From UBA4802 sp964509195 (lineage in GTDB: Bacteria > Spirochaetota > UBA4802 > UB4802): a DNA stretch of 64,000 nucleotides. The stretch is from assembly GCA_964509195.1 (NCBI GenBank), contig CAZDWJ010000001.1, positions 558,001 through 622,000 on the forward strand, read 5' to 3'. The notes below the pieces were generated by a model, which saw only the letters and a list, made by a program, of their open reading frames with translations, did no database searches and was not told the DNA's origin. Made by a program: the position numbers and the translations under genes. Positions 1-8,399 of the stretch are shown in pieces; within the stretch, counting starts at the first letter, position 1; the number at the start of each line of letters is the position of its first letter.

Positions 1-2
1 CT

Positions 3-869
3 CTTTTATTGCAAAAAGATATTGATGTAAATGATTTTTATATACATATGACCAAGGGATATGATAATGAATTTGAAGACAATGTACTATTGCATGAAAC
101 TAGTCCGCTCGTAGGATTTCTGGAAAATAACCCTTACCCAATTGAGTATGAAACGCTTTTAGAATTGCCCGATCTGTTTGATGACCTCAAAGTAATAGCC
201 TTTTTAAACCCGTATATTGTGGTTCCTTTAAAATCAAAAAATTCACTGATGGGGATTCTGCTTCTGGGAAAAAAAATAACCGGTAGTGGTTTTTCAAATT
301 CAGAGAAGGAATTTTTGCATTATGTTGCACGGTTTGGCGCTGTTGCAGTTGAAAATTCTCGCCTTTATTTAATGTCAACACTGGACAGGATGACCAGGCT
401 TTATATTCATCATTATTTTGAGATACGATTGTTTGAAGAGATGAAACGAAGCCAGCGGTATAATACACCACTTTCACTTATTATGTGTGATATAGACCAC
501 TTTAAAAGATTCAATGATACTTATGGACACCTGCAGGGCGACAGTGTATTAAAAGAAGTAGCTGCAATATTTTTAAAAGACCTGCGTAAAATGGATATCC
601 CCTGCCGGTATGGTGGTGAAGAATTTGCTGTGATATTGCCCCAGACTCGACTGGACCAGGCAGGTATAGTGGCGCAACGGCTACGCAAGATTGTTGAGCA
701 ACACCCTTTTAAAGGAACAAATGGACCATTACATGTAACTATCAGTATTGGTGTAGCCCAGTATAATTCCACAAAAGATAGCACTATAAAAGAATTTATT
801 GCTCGATCTGATAAAGCGTTGTACAAGGCAAAAGAGATGGGACGAAATAGAGTTGCCATCTTTAAATAA
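3..869 (+). CDS. Diguanylate cyclase with GAF-like sensor domain (5' end outside window)
   Basis: Makes the second messenger c-di-GMP from two GTP. The reading frame is open to the left edge, so the N-terminus is missing; a TTG at position 9 has no ribosome site and is probably internal. The first ~110 residues look like the end of a GAF domain (VPLKS...LMGILLLGKK, then a helix ending in AVENSRLY). The GGDEF domain follows, with the active-site loop RYGGEEF. An RKMD motif five residues upstream matches the RxxD product-inhibition I-site, so the enzyme is probably active and feedback-inhibited. The domain ends with the usual KEMGRNRV signature. The TPR gene starts 51 bases downstream on the same strand. 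The input sensed is unknown. Confidence 0.93.
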   Translation, partial: LLLQKDIDVNDFYIHMTKGYDNEFEDNVLLHETSPLVGFLENNPYPIEYETLLELPDLFDDLKVIAFLNPYIVVPLKSKNSLMGILLLGKKITGSGFSNSEKEFLHYVARFGAVAVENSRLYLMSTLDRMTRLYIHHYFEIRLFEEMKRSQRYNTPLSLIMCDIDHFKRFNDTYGHLQGDSVLKEVAAIFLKDLRKMDIPCRYGGEEFAVILPQTRLDQAGIVAQRLRKIVEQHPFKGTNGPLHVTISIGVAQYNSTKDSTIKEFIARSDKALYKAKEMGRNRVAIFK

Positions 870-920
870 ATTGCCGATAGTAAATAAAAGAATAATTTTT
901 TACTGCAAAGGTTTAGTATA

Positions 921-1736
921 ATGACTTTACAGCAACAATTCAGCGAAGCATTGCGCCTGGAACAGGAAGGCAATTTTAAAGAAGCACTACAATTATACAC
1001 ACATATATTGACAGTTGATAATACCTACAGAGCAGCACTAATCAATCTGGGTTCCCTATATTATCGCATGAAAAAGTTAAAACATGCGCTAGATTGCTTT
1101 TTACGTGCACTGCAATTAAAAGAAGATTATATTGTATTGTTTAATATTGGAAGCCTCTATTTCAGATTGGGCCAGTATAAAAAAGCTATCATAACCCTCA
1201 ATCAGTGCAATAAATATAATCCTGATTTTTTTATTGCACTTCTTGTTAAAGGAGTAGCGTTCAGTAAATTAAACAATTATAAAGCTGCTCTTGTGTGTTT
1301 TAAAGAAGTAATTAAAAACAATCCTTCAAATAAAGTTGCATTAACGGCAATTATACTTTTGTATTATGAACAAAAGAATTATGCAGAAGCTTTGCGCTTT
1401 TTGCAGCAATATGACAAGTATTACAATACATTCAGGTTTAAGGCGATAACTTCAGATATTATTCTGCAATGTGCCAAGCAAAATGAAGGGAAGCTTATAT
1501 CCCATTTATTGCAGAAAAAGGAATTTAAGCAATTTGATGAATATATTGCAACAATTCCGCCTTCCATTTTTAATGATAGCAAGGGTACTATTGATAAAAA
1601 AATACAACAGCTGGAAAGGGATGTCCAGAAGGAGCCAACACCACAAGCTTTCCTATCTCTAAGCCTGTGCCATTTGTTTGTTGGAAACAATCACACCGCA
1701 CTTCAGTACCTAGCAAGGGCAGCTAAAGCAGAGTAA
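921..1736 (+). CDS. TPR-repeat protein
   Basis: A 271-residue protein without signal peptide or membrane segment. It is built mostly from tetratricopeptide repeats (visible units such as ALQLYTHILTVDN, ALDCFLRALQLKED, AIITLNQCNKYNP, ALVCFKEVIKNNP). TPR arrays are protein-binding scaffolds; no partner or enzyme domain can be named. The ATG is preceded by a weak AAAGG. It follows the diguanylate cyclase on the same strand and may be co-transcribed with it. Its stop codon abuts the stop of the convergent acyltransferase pseudogene without any gap, so no terminator fits between them. Confidence 0.85.
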   Translation: MTLQQQFSEALRLEQEGNFKEALQLYTHILTVDNTYRAALINLGSLYYRMKKLKHALDCFLRALQLKEDYIVLFNIGSLYFRLGQYKKAIITLNQCNKYNPDFFIALLVKGVAFSKLNNYKAALVCFKEVIKNNPSNKVALTAIILLYYEQKNYAEALRFLQQYDKYYNTFRFKAITSDIILQCAKQNEGKLISHLLQKKEFKQFDEYIATIPPSIFNDSKGTIDKKIQQLERDVQKEPTPQAFLSLSLCHLFVGNNHTALQYLARAAKAE

Positions 1737-2863
1737 TTAGAAGAATAAAAACTTTATAGATCCAATTATTAATATACCAGCAAATATTTTTTTTGAAAGC
1801 TCCTGATGATTCTGTTTTAATTTATTCCAGAAAATTGCTGCAAGAAACATCAAGGCTGTGAGAACAAGAAAAACGACCACACACTCTGCAGTATCAAACT
1901 TCAGGCTAACAATTTTTTCAAGTGATTTCCCATTGAAAATGTGGCGGTACAGTATTTGAAGATGTAGCCAGTACACTAACAGTGATTCTCTGCCAATATA
2001 AAGTAAAAAGCTTTCAGTTTTATGTTTCCAATCAAGATACCACCGGCTGCTAATCAGTAACACAACTACAAGGGAATATCGTGTAATAAAAAAAATCGGG
2101 CTGGGTTTGAGACTGTATTCTGTATTTTGTGAAAAATACTGCATTACAATAATGCCTACAATGCTAACTATTGCAGCAATCAGCATCAAGTTATATGATT
2201 CTTGATCATTTTGTTTATTATTAAATTTGTTCAACTGAAATACTCCATATGATGCACCCAGAAATATAAATCCATGCCAGGGAAATATGGGAAATAATGA
2301 ACCATGCATTTCGTTGAAGTAAGTAGCAACTGGCAAAGGAATCCATTGTGTGAAGTCTATCATCCACATATTGGGGTTAAAAAAACAATAGACAATCCAA
2401 TAATAGTAATTATGAAATGATAGAGTGTGTCTGATGTAATTATCATTCGTAGCAGTAATAACATAAGTAATCCTGACCCGATGCATTGGAGTACGTCTGT
2501 TGAATAAAAGGATGCAAGCTCAGCAGGCGAAGCATAAATGATGATATTTTTAAGTGAAAAGTATGGAATATGGATTAAGTAGCCTACAAGAAAAATTAAA
2601 AGTATCCTTCCTACTCTTTTAAAAAACAGGTCTGAAAAATTTAGAAGTTCATCCCTTTTTCCCATTACCGAAAAGACAAATGAAAAGCCTGCAGTAAATA
2701 TAAAAACAGGAGCTACAAGACCATTTATGAAGTTTACTATATGAAACCACCATGTTGTTTTTAACAGTGGATCAAGAAAACAGTTAACAACATGGACCTC
2801 TATCATAACAATGACTGCCCATGCTTTAAGGTAATCAATGTGATGAAACCGTTTATTATTCAT
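1737..2863 (-). pseudogene. Membrane acyltransferase (DUF1624/acyltransferase-3-like), single frameshift
   Basis: Two overlapping minus-strand frames together give one ~375-residue multi-pass membrane protein. The N-terminal part (2863 down to ~2385) starts HIDYLKAWAVIVMIEVH, typical of DUF1624 (heparan-alpha-glucosaminide N-acetyltransferase-like) and OafA-type acyltransferases, with the His expected in the acyl-transfer site. The rest (to 1737) continues the alternating hydrophobic helices. The break is at a run of seven A on the plus strand (2379-2385, T on the coding strand); adding one base joins ...LSIVF to NPNMW. It may be a sequencing error, a phase-variable tract or a dead gene. Probable role: O-acetylation of surface glycans (inference). 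Confidence 0.75.
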
Positions 2864-2904
2864 ACGTTTAATTGTAGCACATAATTCTGAACTGAATTCT
2901 GAAT

Positions 2905-3069
2905 GGAGCTGTTAAAAAAGTCATTTTGATACAAATTTCGCAGCGCTCACCACAATGATTTTGCAACTTTAATATATGGTAAAAAGGTATCAAAATGAGC
3001 GCAAAGTATAATAAAGTATAATTACCTATATGCGAAATATAATCAACGACCACTTTTTAAAACAGCTCC
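2905..3069. repeat. MITE-like palindromic element
   Basis: A 165-base non-coding element. Its ends are inverted copies of GGAGCTGTT followed by an A/T-rich run and AAAAGT, 17 positions with few mismatches. Internal inverted pairs also exist (TTTTGATAC with GTATCAAAA, TTTCGCA with TGCGAAA), so the whole unit can fold into a cruciform. It has no transposase. I see no clear target-site duplication. The flanking sequence to 3254 contains nothing coding that I can support; 3075-3105 loosely resembles degenerate dispersed repeats. A small open frame across this element is considered spurious. Confidence 0.5.
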
Positions 3070-3220
3070 AACGGTAGGATAATTACGGATGGATCCTGGG
3101 GTGACGTTGGATGGAGAAATCCTGGTTTTGAAGAAGTATCAGTAAAAAATACGATAATCCCGCAATGGAGAAGGAGTTAAAGTATTGTATTACTGTACTG
3201 GAGATGAGGTATGGAATACA

Positions 3221-3251
3221 AAAAAAGGCGCTTATGAAAAGCGCCTTTTTT
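3221..3251 (-). terminator. Intrinsic terminator after rlpA
   Basis: GGCGCTT pairs with AAGCGCC, flanked by an A-run and a T-run on either side, so it can work in both directions. It lies 4 bases beyond the rlpA stop codon and probably ends that minus-strand transcript. Confidence 0.85.
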
Positions 3252-3254
3252 TAT

Positions 3255-4076
3255 CTAATCATTGAGGCTATTGCCAATTGTGATCTTATACGAAGGGATG
3301 TCATTTTTTTTTAATATTTTACTATAATGCGAAATTTCGTTTTCATTTATATTGGTTATACGAACTTTGTAATAGTACCCTTCCTGGACTACAGTTACTG
3401 GTTTATCAATTATTTCCTCAATCTTTTCTTTAAGCTTTAACGCATTTGCTTTTGAATAAAACGCACCCGTTTGAAGTGCCAGTCTGCCATATTGTTTTGT
3501 ACCGGTGTCTGTGTTGTTGAAATTATCGTTATACGGTTCAACAGGCTGGCCAAATACACCAACATCATTTAATTTTGTCCCTGGCTGGGTGTCATTGCCA
3601 TATGAAAGAACCGTGATGCCAACTTTTGCTTCGCCTTTAGTCAGTATATCAAGGTCTTTTGCTGCTTTATACGATACATCAAGAATGCGGTTCTTCTTAA
3701 AGGGGCCTCTGTCATTCACAGTGCATTTCACTTTCTTACCATTTTCCAGATTGGTGATAAGAATTACACTTCCAAACGGAAGCGTACGATGTGCTGCAGT
3801 GTATTTGTTCATGTCAAAGGGTTCACCTGAAGCAGTAAGCCTGCCCTGAAATTCTCTTCCATACCAGCTTGCTATTCCAACCTGATAATAGGAGCTATCG
3901 CTACTGGCCACCTGTGTTGAATCCATATCGGAATACACAGGGGTCTTGTCCTGTACTGTCATCTGGTCGAATGTATATGTTTCATCACGTTTCGTCATGA
4001 CATTATTTGGTGCACATGATATGAAAAAAGTCATAACAAGAGTTATCGCAACTACTATTACAAAAAATTTGCGCAT
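3255..4076 (-). CDS. rlpA: RlpA-family septal ring lytic transglycosylase (lipoprotein, SPOR domain)
   Basis: A 273-residue outer-membrane lipoprotein: hydrophobic signal with lipobox FFISC (lipidated Cys21). A double-psi beta-barrel follows at about residues 66-160, containing GIASWYG, TASGEPFD, AAHRTLPFG and VNDRGPF; the Asp of NDRG is the catalytic residue in characterised RlpA. A C-terminal SPOR domain (about 198-270, RLALQTGAFYSKANA...) binds denuded peptidoglycan at the septum. The expected role is cleavage of denuded glycan strands at division. The start is fixed by AAGGAGG just upstream of the ATG. It stands alone between its terminator and the divergent DegT-like gene. Confidence 0.93.
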   Translation of the reverse strand: MRKFFVIVVAITLVMTFFISCAPNNVMTKRDETYTFDQMTVQDKTPVYSDMDSTQVASSDSSYYQVGIASWYGREFQGRLTASGEPFDMNKYTAAHRTLPFGSVILITNLENGKKVKCTVNDRGPFKKNRILDVSYKAAKDLDILTKGEAKVGITVLSYGNDTQPGTKLNDVGVFGQPVEPYNDNFNNTDTGTKQYGRLALQTGAFYSKANALKLKEKIEEIIDKPVTVVQEGYYYKVRITNINENEISHYSKILKKNDIPSYKITIGNSLND

Positions 4077-4238
4077 GAAATGCCTCCTTTGCTAATACCT
4101 ATACTATGTGTAGTATCGGAATATTTATTGCCTTGCTTGATTTAATTTTTGTACTTGCAAAATGATGCTTGACCAATTTTTAATACTACGCACAAGTTCT
4201 TTTTTTATTTGAATATTACATCACATAATAGAGAAGCC

Positions 4239-5273
4239 ATGAAAATAGTTGCAAGCAAACCTACCATTACGCGAAAAGAACTGGAAGGCGTTCTTGACTG
4301 CCTTATTCAGGAGACTCTGGCATCAGGTGCTGTTGTGAAACAGTTTGAACAGGCACTGGGGAACCTGCTATCCATGAAGTACTCTGTAGCCACTAATTCA
4401 GTGACAGCAGCATATCATTGTGCCTTTATGGCATTAGGCATTGCGGCGGGTGATGAAATTATTATGCCATCTTTTTTTCATGAAGCTCCGCTAAGGGCGT
4501 GCCAGATAATTGGTGCAACGCCAGTTTTAATTGATATAGCTGAAGGCGCATATCATCCCTCAAAGGAGCTCATCCAGAACGCCATCACACAAAAAACAAA
4601 AGCGGTTGTGCTGGGTCATATGTTTGGTGTACCACTGGGTTTTGATTTAGGCGATAGCTCTGTTCCAGTAATCCTTGATATATCTCATGCTATTGGCATG
4701 GATGCTGCTGATATATTTGTTCCGGCACCATCACTTGCAATTGCGTCGTTTTCGCCATCAATGATGATCACAACCGAAATGGGTGCAATGATCTTTACCA
4801 ATAATTCGCGTTATTTTTCATCTCTGCGTGATATGCGTAGTGGCGTGCCGCATTCCCATATTCTAGGATATGAGTATTGTATGAGTGATTTGCATGCAGC
4901 ATTGGGTTTAAATCAGTTATTAAAGCTAAAAGATTTTACAAAACGAAGAAGGGATATTGCCCGCATCTACTATGATGCATTGCACAAAACACATCACACC
5001 ACGTTGTATGCGTATAATGAGCACTGCACCTATCAGGCTTTCCCTGTGCTCTTTGATGCACAACCTGATATCGCAGAAAAGTTTTTTAAAAAAAATGGTA
5101 TAGAGATATTTCATCCAGTAGAAGTTCCATTACATCAGTACTGTAAGCTTCGCAACCTTGATTATCCACACAGTGACAGATTAACAAAAAAACTTTTTTC
5201 ATTGCCAATGTATCCTACACTTACAAAACGTGAAATAGAAAAGGTTAGCAAGGTATTGACCATGTTTGCATAA
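4239..5273 (+). CDS. DegT/DnrJ/EryC1/StrS-like protein lacking the PLP lysine
   Basis: 344 residues with the fold-type I aminotransferase layout of the DegT family: an N-terminal VATNSVTAAYHCAFMALG segment, DEIIMPSFFHEA, and VILDISHAIG, whose Asp would contact the pyridine nitrogen. The normal motif FHxxKxxTTGEGG reads SFSPSMMITTEMGAM: the Schiff-base lysine is Met175 and the glycines are altered. Transamination is therefore unlikely; it may be a PLP-binding regulator or a catalytically dead paralogue (inference). I chose the ATG at 4239; an in-frame TTG at 4209 is less plausible. The next gene starts 19 bases after its stop. Confidence 0.8.
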   Translation: MKIVASKPTITRKELEGVLDCLIQETLASGAVVKQFEQALGNLLSMKYSVATNSVTAAYHCAFMALGIAAGDEIIMPSFFHEAPLRACQIIGATPVLIDIAEGAYHPSKELIQNAITQKTKAVVLGHMFGVPLGFDLGDSSVPVILDISHAIGMDAADIFVPAPSLAIASFSPSMMITTEMGAMIFTNNSRYFSSLRDMRSGVPHSHILGYEYCMSDLHAALGLNQLLKLKDFTKRRRDIARIYYDALHKTHHTTLYAYNEHCTYQAFPVLFDAQPDIAEKFFKKNGIEIFHPVEVPLHQYCKLRNLDYPHSDRLTKKLFSLPMYPTLTKREIEKVSKVLTMFA

Positions 5274-5292
5274 GGTAAAAAGGGGAAAAGAT

Positions 5293-5688
5293 ATGTACAT
5301 CTTAACGATAGAAGACTATATTTCAGCTGCACATCAGTTAAGAGGATATAAAGGGAAATGCGAAAATATTCACGGACACAACTGGAAAGTAGAAGTATCT
5401 GTGTATGGGAATAAGCTCAATAATCTTGGCATATTAATAGACTTTCATGATTTAAAAGATATGCTCAAAGAAGTATTGCAGCAGTTTGACCATAAGAATT
5501 TAAATAATATGGAAGAGTTTACACATCAAAATCCTAGTTCCGAATTATTATCTAAAATTATATATCAAAAAATTGAAAAAATGTTGAAACAATATTCGCG
5601 AAATCATAATACAAAAGTTGCTATACTGAGTGTTGCAATTTGGGAATCCGCAACATGCCGCTCAGTGTACCAAAAAAAATTTTTTTAA
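5293..5688 (+). CDS. queD: 6-pyruvoyl-tetrahydropterin synthase / QueD-family protein
   Basis: 131 residues of the PTPS/QueD T-fold family. Zinc ligands are seen in AAHQL and HGHNW, the catalytic Cys in KCENIHGHN, the catalytic Asp/His region in FDHKNLNN, and the substrate-anchoring Glu in WESATC. QueD makes 6-carboxy-tetrahydropterin for queuosine synthesis; other members act in pterin or folate synthesis. The spacing of Cys to HGHN fits QueD, but no queC or queE is nearby. The ATG at 5293 has AGGGGAAAAG just upstream and is preferred over an in-frame TTG at 5266 that would overlap the DegT-like gene. Confidence 0.85.
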   Translation: MYILTIEDYISAAHQLRGYKGKCENIHGHNWKVEVSVYGNKLNNLGILIDFHDLKDMLKEVLQQFDHKNLNNMEEFTHQNPSSELLSKIIYQKIEKMLKQYSRNHNTKVAILSVAIWESATCRSVYQKKFF

Positions 5689-5779
5689 TATATACTTGAT
5701 TTTTTTATATGGTTGTGTTTATTGGTTATGTCATACTTACATAAAATAAAATTTTAAACTATACAAGAGGTAACGCACT

Positions 5780-5926
5780 ATGAAGAAATTAGCATCTCTT
5801 ATTCTCATCGCTGTATTTGCAGTTGCTGTAGCATTTGTTGGCTGCAAGAAAGAAGAAGCTCCAGCTCCTGCTACTGATCAGCCAGTTCAGGAACAGCCAG
5901 CAGAACAGGCTCCTGCACAGAAGTAA
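5780..5926 (+). CDS. Small Pro/Ala/Gln-rich lipoprotein
   Basis: A 48-residue protein beginning MKKLASLILIAVFAVAVAF with a signal peptide ending in VGC (lipidated Cys22). A short KKEEAPAPATDQ... tail rich in Pro, Ala, Gln and Glu follows. AAGAGG precedes the ATG by about ten bases, and a strong intrinsic terminator follows 20 bases after the stop, so it is a complete monocistronic unit. Function unknown. Such short lipoproteins are often abundant envelope proteins (inference). Confidence 0.85.
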   Translation: MKKLASLILIAVFAVAVAFVGCKKEEAPAPATDQPVQEQPAEQAPAQK

Positions 5927-5946
5927 TTACACTTATCTAATCAATG

Positions 5947-5977
5947 AAAAAAGGGACATCGTTAATGTCCCTTTTTT
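5947..5977 (+). terminator. Intrinsic terminator of the small lipoprotein
   Basis: AAGGGACAT pairs perfectly with ATGTCCCTT around a five-base loop. The stem extends through flanking A4/T4 and ends in a run of seven T. Confidence 0.93.
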
Positions 5978-6020
5978 TATTTACTTGTTTCTATTTACAA
6001 ATGCAGAGTAAAAAGAATAA

Positions 6021-6380
6021 TCATTCATGGAGGTAGCGTTTGATATTGGGATAGCGTATTGAATACGTGATAACTACATGGTCCGGATAAATTGAAAAAC
6101 CATCCACAAGACCATTTTTAATGACATCCACATCCTCTGTGAAAATCCCCCGTGCAATGTACTGAGCGTTGAGTAGCGCAGCTTCCTTGGCTGTCTCAGT
6201 AGCTTGTATGCCTGAAGTTTCAGGTTTTGGATATCCTTTACACATAATAACATAGGTTGAATCGTCTTTAAGATATTTTTTTACAAGCACATCTGGTTTA
6301 CCCTGTATGCTTATCTGCTGTGAGCATGAAATGAAAAGAAAAACAATACCAATAGTAACAGGATATACATATTTTTTCAT
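6021..6380 (-). CDS. Hypothetical lipoprotein (LPP20-like)
   Basis: 119 residues with a signal peptide and lipobox LFISC. The mature part contains TETAKEAALLNAQYIARGI, an alanine-rich helix reminiscent of LPP20/FlgP-type lipoproteins that keep this pattern near their conserved core, but the match is weak. The ATG at 6380 follows AAGGAGGAAATATCC, a strong ribosome site; longer frames run into the 6414-6448 palindrome and are not credible. Nothing in the neighbourhood explains its role. Confidence 0.7.
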   Translation of the reverse strand: MKKYVYPVTIGIVFLFISCSQQISIQGKPDVLVKKYLKDDSTYVIMCKGYPKPETSGIQATETAKEAALLNAQYIARGIFTEDVDVIKNGLVDGFSIYPDHVVITYSIRYPNIKRYLHE

Positions 6381-6413
6381 GGATATTTCCTCCTTTGAAA
6401 AATTGGATTTTAC

Positions 6414-6448
6414 CAGTGTCATTCCGGGTGTGATCCGGAATGACACTG
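6414..6448. repeat. Perfect 14-bp palindrome, dispersed-repeat type
   Basis: CAGTGTCATTCCGG and its exact inverse surround a seven-base loop, just upstream of the lipoprotein gene. No T-run follows on either side, so it is not a typical terminator. The GTCATTCCGG wording is typical of REP-like repeats scattered through many bacterial genomes (general knowledge). Confidence 0.6.
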
Positions 6449-6568
6449 AATTACTTAAAGATTATGAATCAATCCTTGAATAAATTCAGACAAGGGTGTA
6501 AGGGTTACATCGAAAAACATATCGTAATTCTTTTTGATTGGCTCTATGCTTTTGCAAAGAGCACATAT

Positions 6569-6997
6569 CTATAGCAAATATAATTCTTTATCGGCTAATA
6601 ACTGATAGCCGGCATCCTTTAATACTCTTTCTGCAGATTTCGGGTTATCAACCTGGAACACAAAAACAGATTCTTCATGGGGCTTTACTGTAAACCCATA
6701 GGCATCATCAACATTGATTGCATGGTCTTTCAGTATTGCTGCTACTTTGTGAAGGCTTCCCGGATTATCCTGAATTTTTACAGCTACTATCTCCTTTAAT
6801 GTAGCAGCAATTCCTTCTTCTTTGAGTGCAGTACAACCGTCCTCAGGTCTGTCAAGCAGCAACTTAATTATACCATAGTCACCGGAATCATTTATGGTGA
6901 TAGCCCTGATATTAATATTCTGTTTTGCCAGTACACTGGTTATCCTTTCAATCTTTCCTGGCTTGTTTTCGGCAAATACTGAAACCTGATATGCCAT
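6569..6997 (-). CDS. Tandem ACT-domain amino-acid-binding protein
   Basis: 142 residues made of two ACT domains (about 1-68 and 70-142), each starting with a VSVFAENKPGKIERI or VAVKIQDNPGSLHKV type strand-loop-helix that carries the ligand-binding NKPG/DNPG turn. Such proteins bind amino acids and act as regulators. Stand-alone tandem-ACT genes frequently sit beside arylacetate-CoA ligases. Here the gene follows paaK by 22 bases on the same strand, so one transcript is likely. GGGGAGG precedes the start. Confidence 0.9.
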   Translation of the reverse strand: MAYQVSVFAENKPGKIERITSVLAKQNINIRAITINDSGDYGIIKLLLDRPEDGCTALKEEGIAATLKEIVAVKIQDNPGSLHKVAAILKDHAINVDDAYGFTVKPHEESVFVFQVDNPKSAERVLKDAGYQLLADKELYLL

Positions 6998-7019
6998 ACT
7001 TCACCTCCCCATTTTATAA

Positions 7020-8315
7020 TTATAACGAACGATTATCAATTACACGTTTTGCTTTCCCTTCACTGGGTGGCAGTGAACCTGGCTCTAAAAGCTCAATACG
7101 GGGATTAATTGTGATCAGTGCCTTCAGTGCTTCCTTAAGTCTGTTTTTAATTCGTTCAATTTCCTTAATGTCACCATGGAAAAGCTTTGAATATAATTCA
7201 ACTTTTATGTGCATTCTGTCCAGGTTATTTTCTCTATCAAGGATAATCTGATAGTTATTGCCAACCTCAGGGAATTTCATAAGCACTGTTTCAATCTGCG
7301 AAGGGAATACGTTGACACCGCTGACAATTAACATGTCATCCGTGCGCCCTTTGATGCGGTCAATACGATAATGGGTTCGCCCGCAGGGGCAGGGCTCAGG
7401 GATAAGACGCGTGAGATCGCGCGTTCTGTAGCGGAAAATGGGCATTGCCTCCCGGTTGATGTGTGTCAGAACAAGTTCTCCTTCTTCTCCATGTGGTAAT
7501 ACTTCGCAGGTCTCAGGATTAATTATCTCCACAATATAATAATCCTCCCATATGTGCATCCCATTTTTGTATGTGCACTCAAATGCTACACCGGGGCCAT
7601 TCATTTCACTTAAGCCGTATGAGTTGTATGCGTCAATGCCAAACTGTTCTTCAATCTTTTTGCGGGTTGCCTCTGAATATGGCTCTGCACCTAAATATGC
7701 CTTTTTGACAGTGAGTGCATACGGGTCAATGCCCTCAGCGCGGATAACCTCTACCAGGTGTAGACAGTAGCTTGGTGTGATGTGAATAATAGTAGTTTCA
7801 AAGTCCTGCATAAGCTGAATCTGGCGCAGTGTATTTCCGGAGGCAGATGGTATTACCATGCAGCCTAAAAGTTCAGCACCATAATGCAAGCCAAGACCGC
7901 CGGTAAAAAGCCCATAGCCCATCATGTTTTGGAAGACATCGTCAGGGGTTGCACCTGTTGCAACCATGCAGCGAGCAACAAGATTTGCCCAGTCATGGAT
8001 GTCTTTAGCAGTGTAAAAGATAACCGTTGATTTGCCGGTTGTCCCTGATGATGCATGCATGCGTACAATTTCTTTTCTGGGTACAGCCACCATGCCATCA
8101 GGATAGCTTAAACGCAGATCGTTTTTTGAGGTAAATGGTAGGTCTTTGATATGTTCCAATGTTTTTATTTTGCCAATGTCAATCTTGTTTTCCTCAAAAA
8201 GCTTTTTGTAAAAAGGGGTGGTGCGTGCAGCCTGTAATGCTTTCTGCAGTTTTTGTAATTGCAATGCTTCCAGGTCTTTTCTGCTTATTTTTTCAATCTC
8301 ATCATTCCAGTACAT
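7020..8315 (-). CDS. paaK: Phenylacetate-CoA ligase
   Basis: 431-residue adenylate-forming ligase: arylacetate + ATP + CoA to aryl-acetyl-CoA, AMP and PPi. Motifs are the P-loop ASSGTTGKSTVIFY, YGLSEMNGPGVAFEC, YRTRDLTRLI and GRTDDMLIVSGVNVFPSQIE, all as in PaaK and archaeal-type indoleacetate/phenylacetate ligases. The start MYWNDEIE is typical; the longer ATG at 8327 includes the GAGG ribosome site of this one, so I use 8315. With the ACT gene it forms a two-gene operon, probably for anaerobic aromatic amino acid breakdown (inference). Confidence 0.93.
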   Translation of the reverse strand: MYWNDEIEKISRKDLEALQLQKLQKALQAARTTPFYKKLFEENKIDIGKIKTLEHIKDLPFTSKNDLRLSYPDGMVAVPRKEIVRMHASSGTTGKSTVIFYTAKDIHDWANLVARCMVATGATPDDVFQNMMGYGLFTGGLGLHYGAELLGCMVIPSASGNTLRQIQLMQDFETTIIHITPSYCLHLVEVIRAEGIDPYALTVKKAYLGAEPYSEATRKKIEEQFGIDAYNSYGLSEMNGPGVAFECTYKNGMHIWEDYYIVEIINPETCEVLPHGEEGELVLTHINREAMPIFRYRTRDLTRLIPEPCPCGRTHYRIDRIKGRTDDMLIVSGVNVFPSQIETVLMKFPEVGNNYQIILDRENNLDRMHIKVELYSKLFHGDIKEIERIKNRLKEALKALITINPRIELLEPGSLPPSEGKAKRVIDNRSL

Positions 8316-8399
8316 GGGACACCTCATATGTTATGTATAACACGATAGTGTTATAGCTGGCATGATTGTCAAGAAGATATTGTACGGCGAAGCTATCGT

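Noticed and set aside
521..1000. Long minus-strand open frame opposite the diguanylate cyclase
   Set aside because: Shadow of the GGDEF and TPR genes, which have clear motifs on the other strand.
2868..3053. 61-codon minus-strand open frame
   Set aside because: It lies inside the palindromic element at 2905-3069, has no ribosome site and no protein-like pattern.
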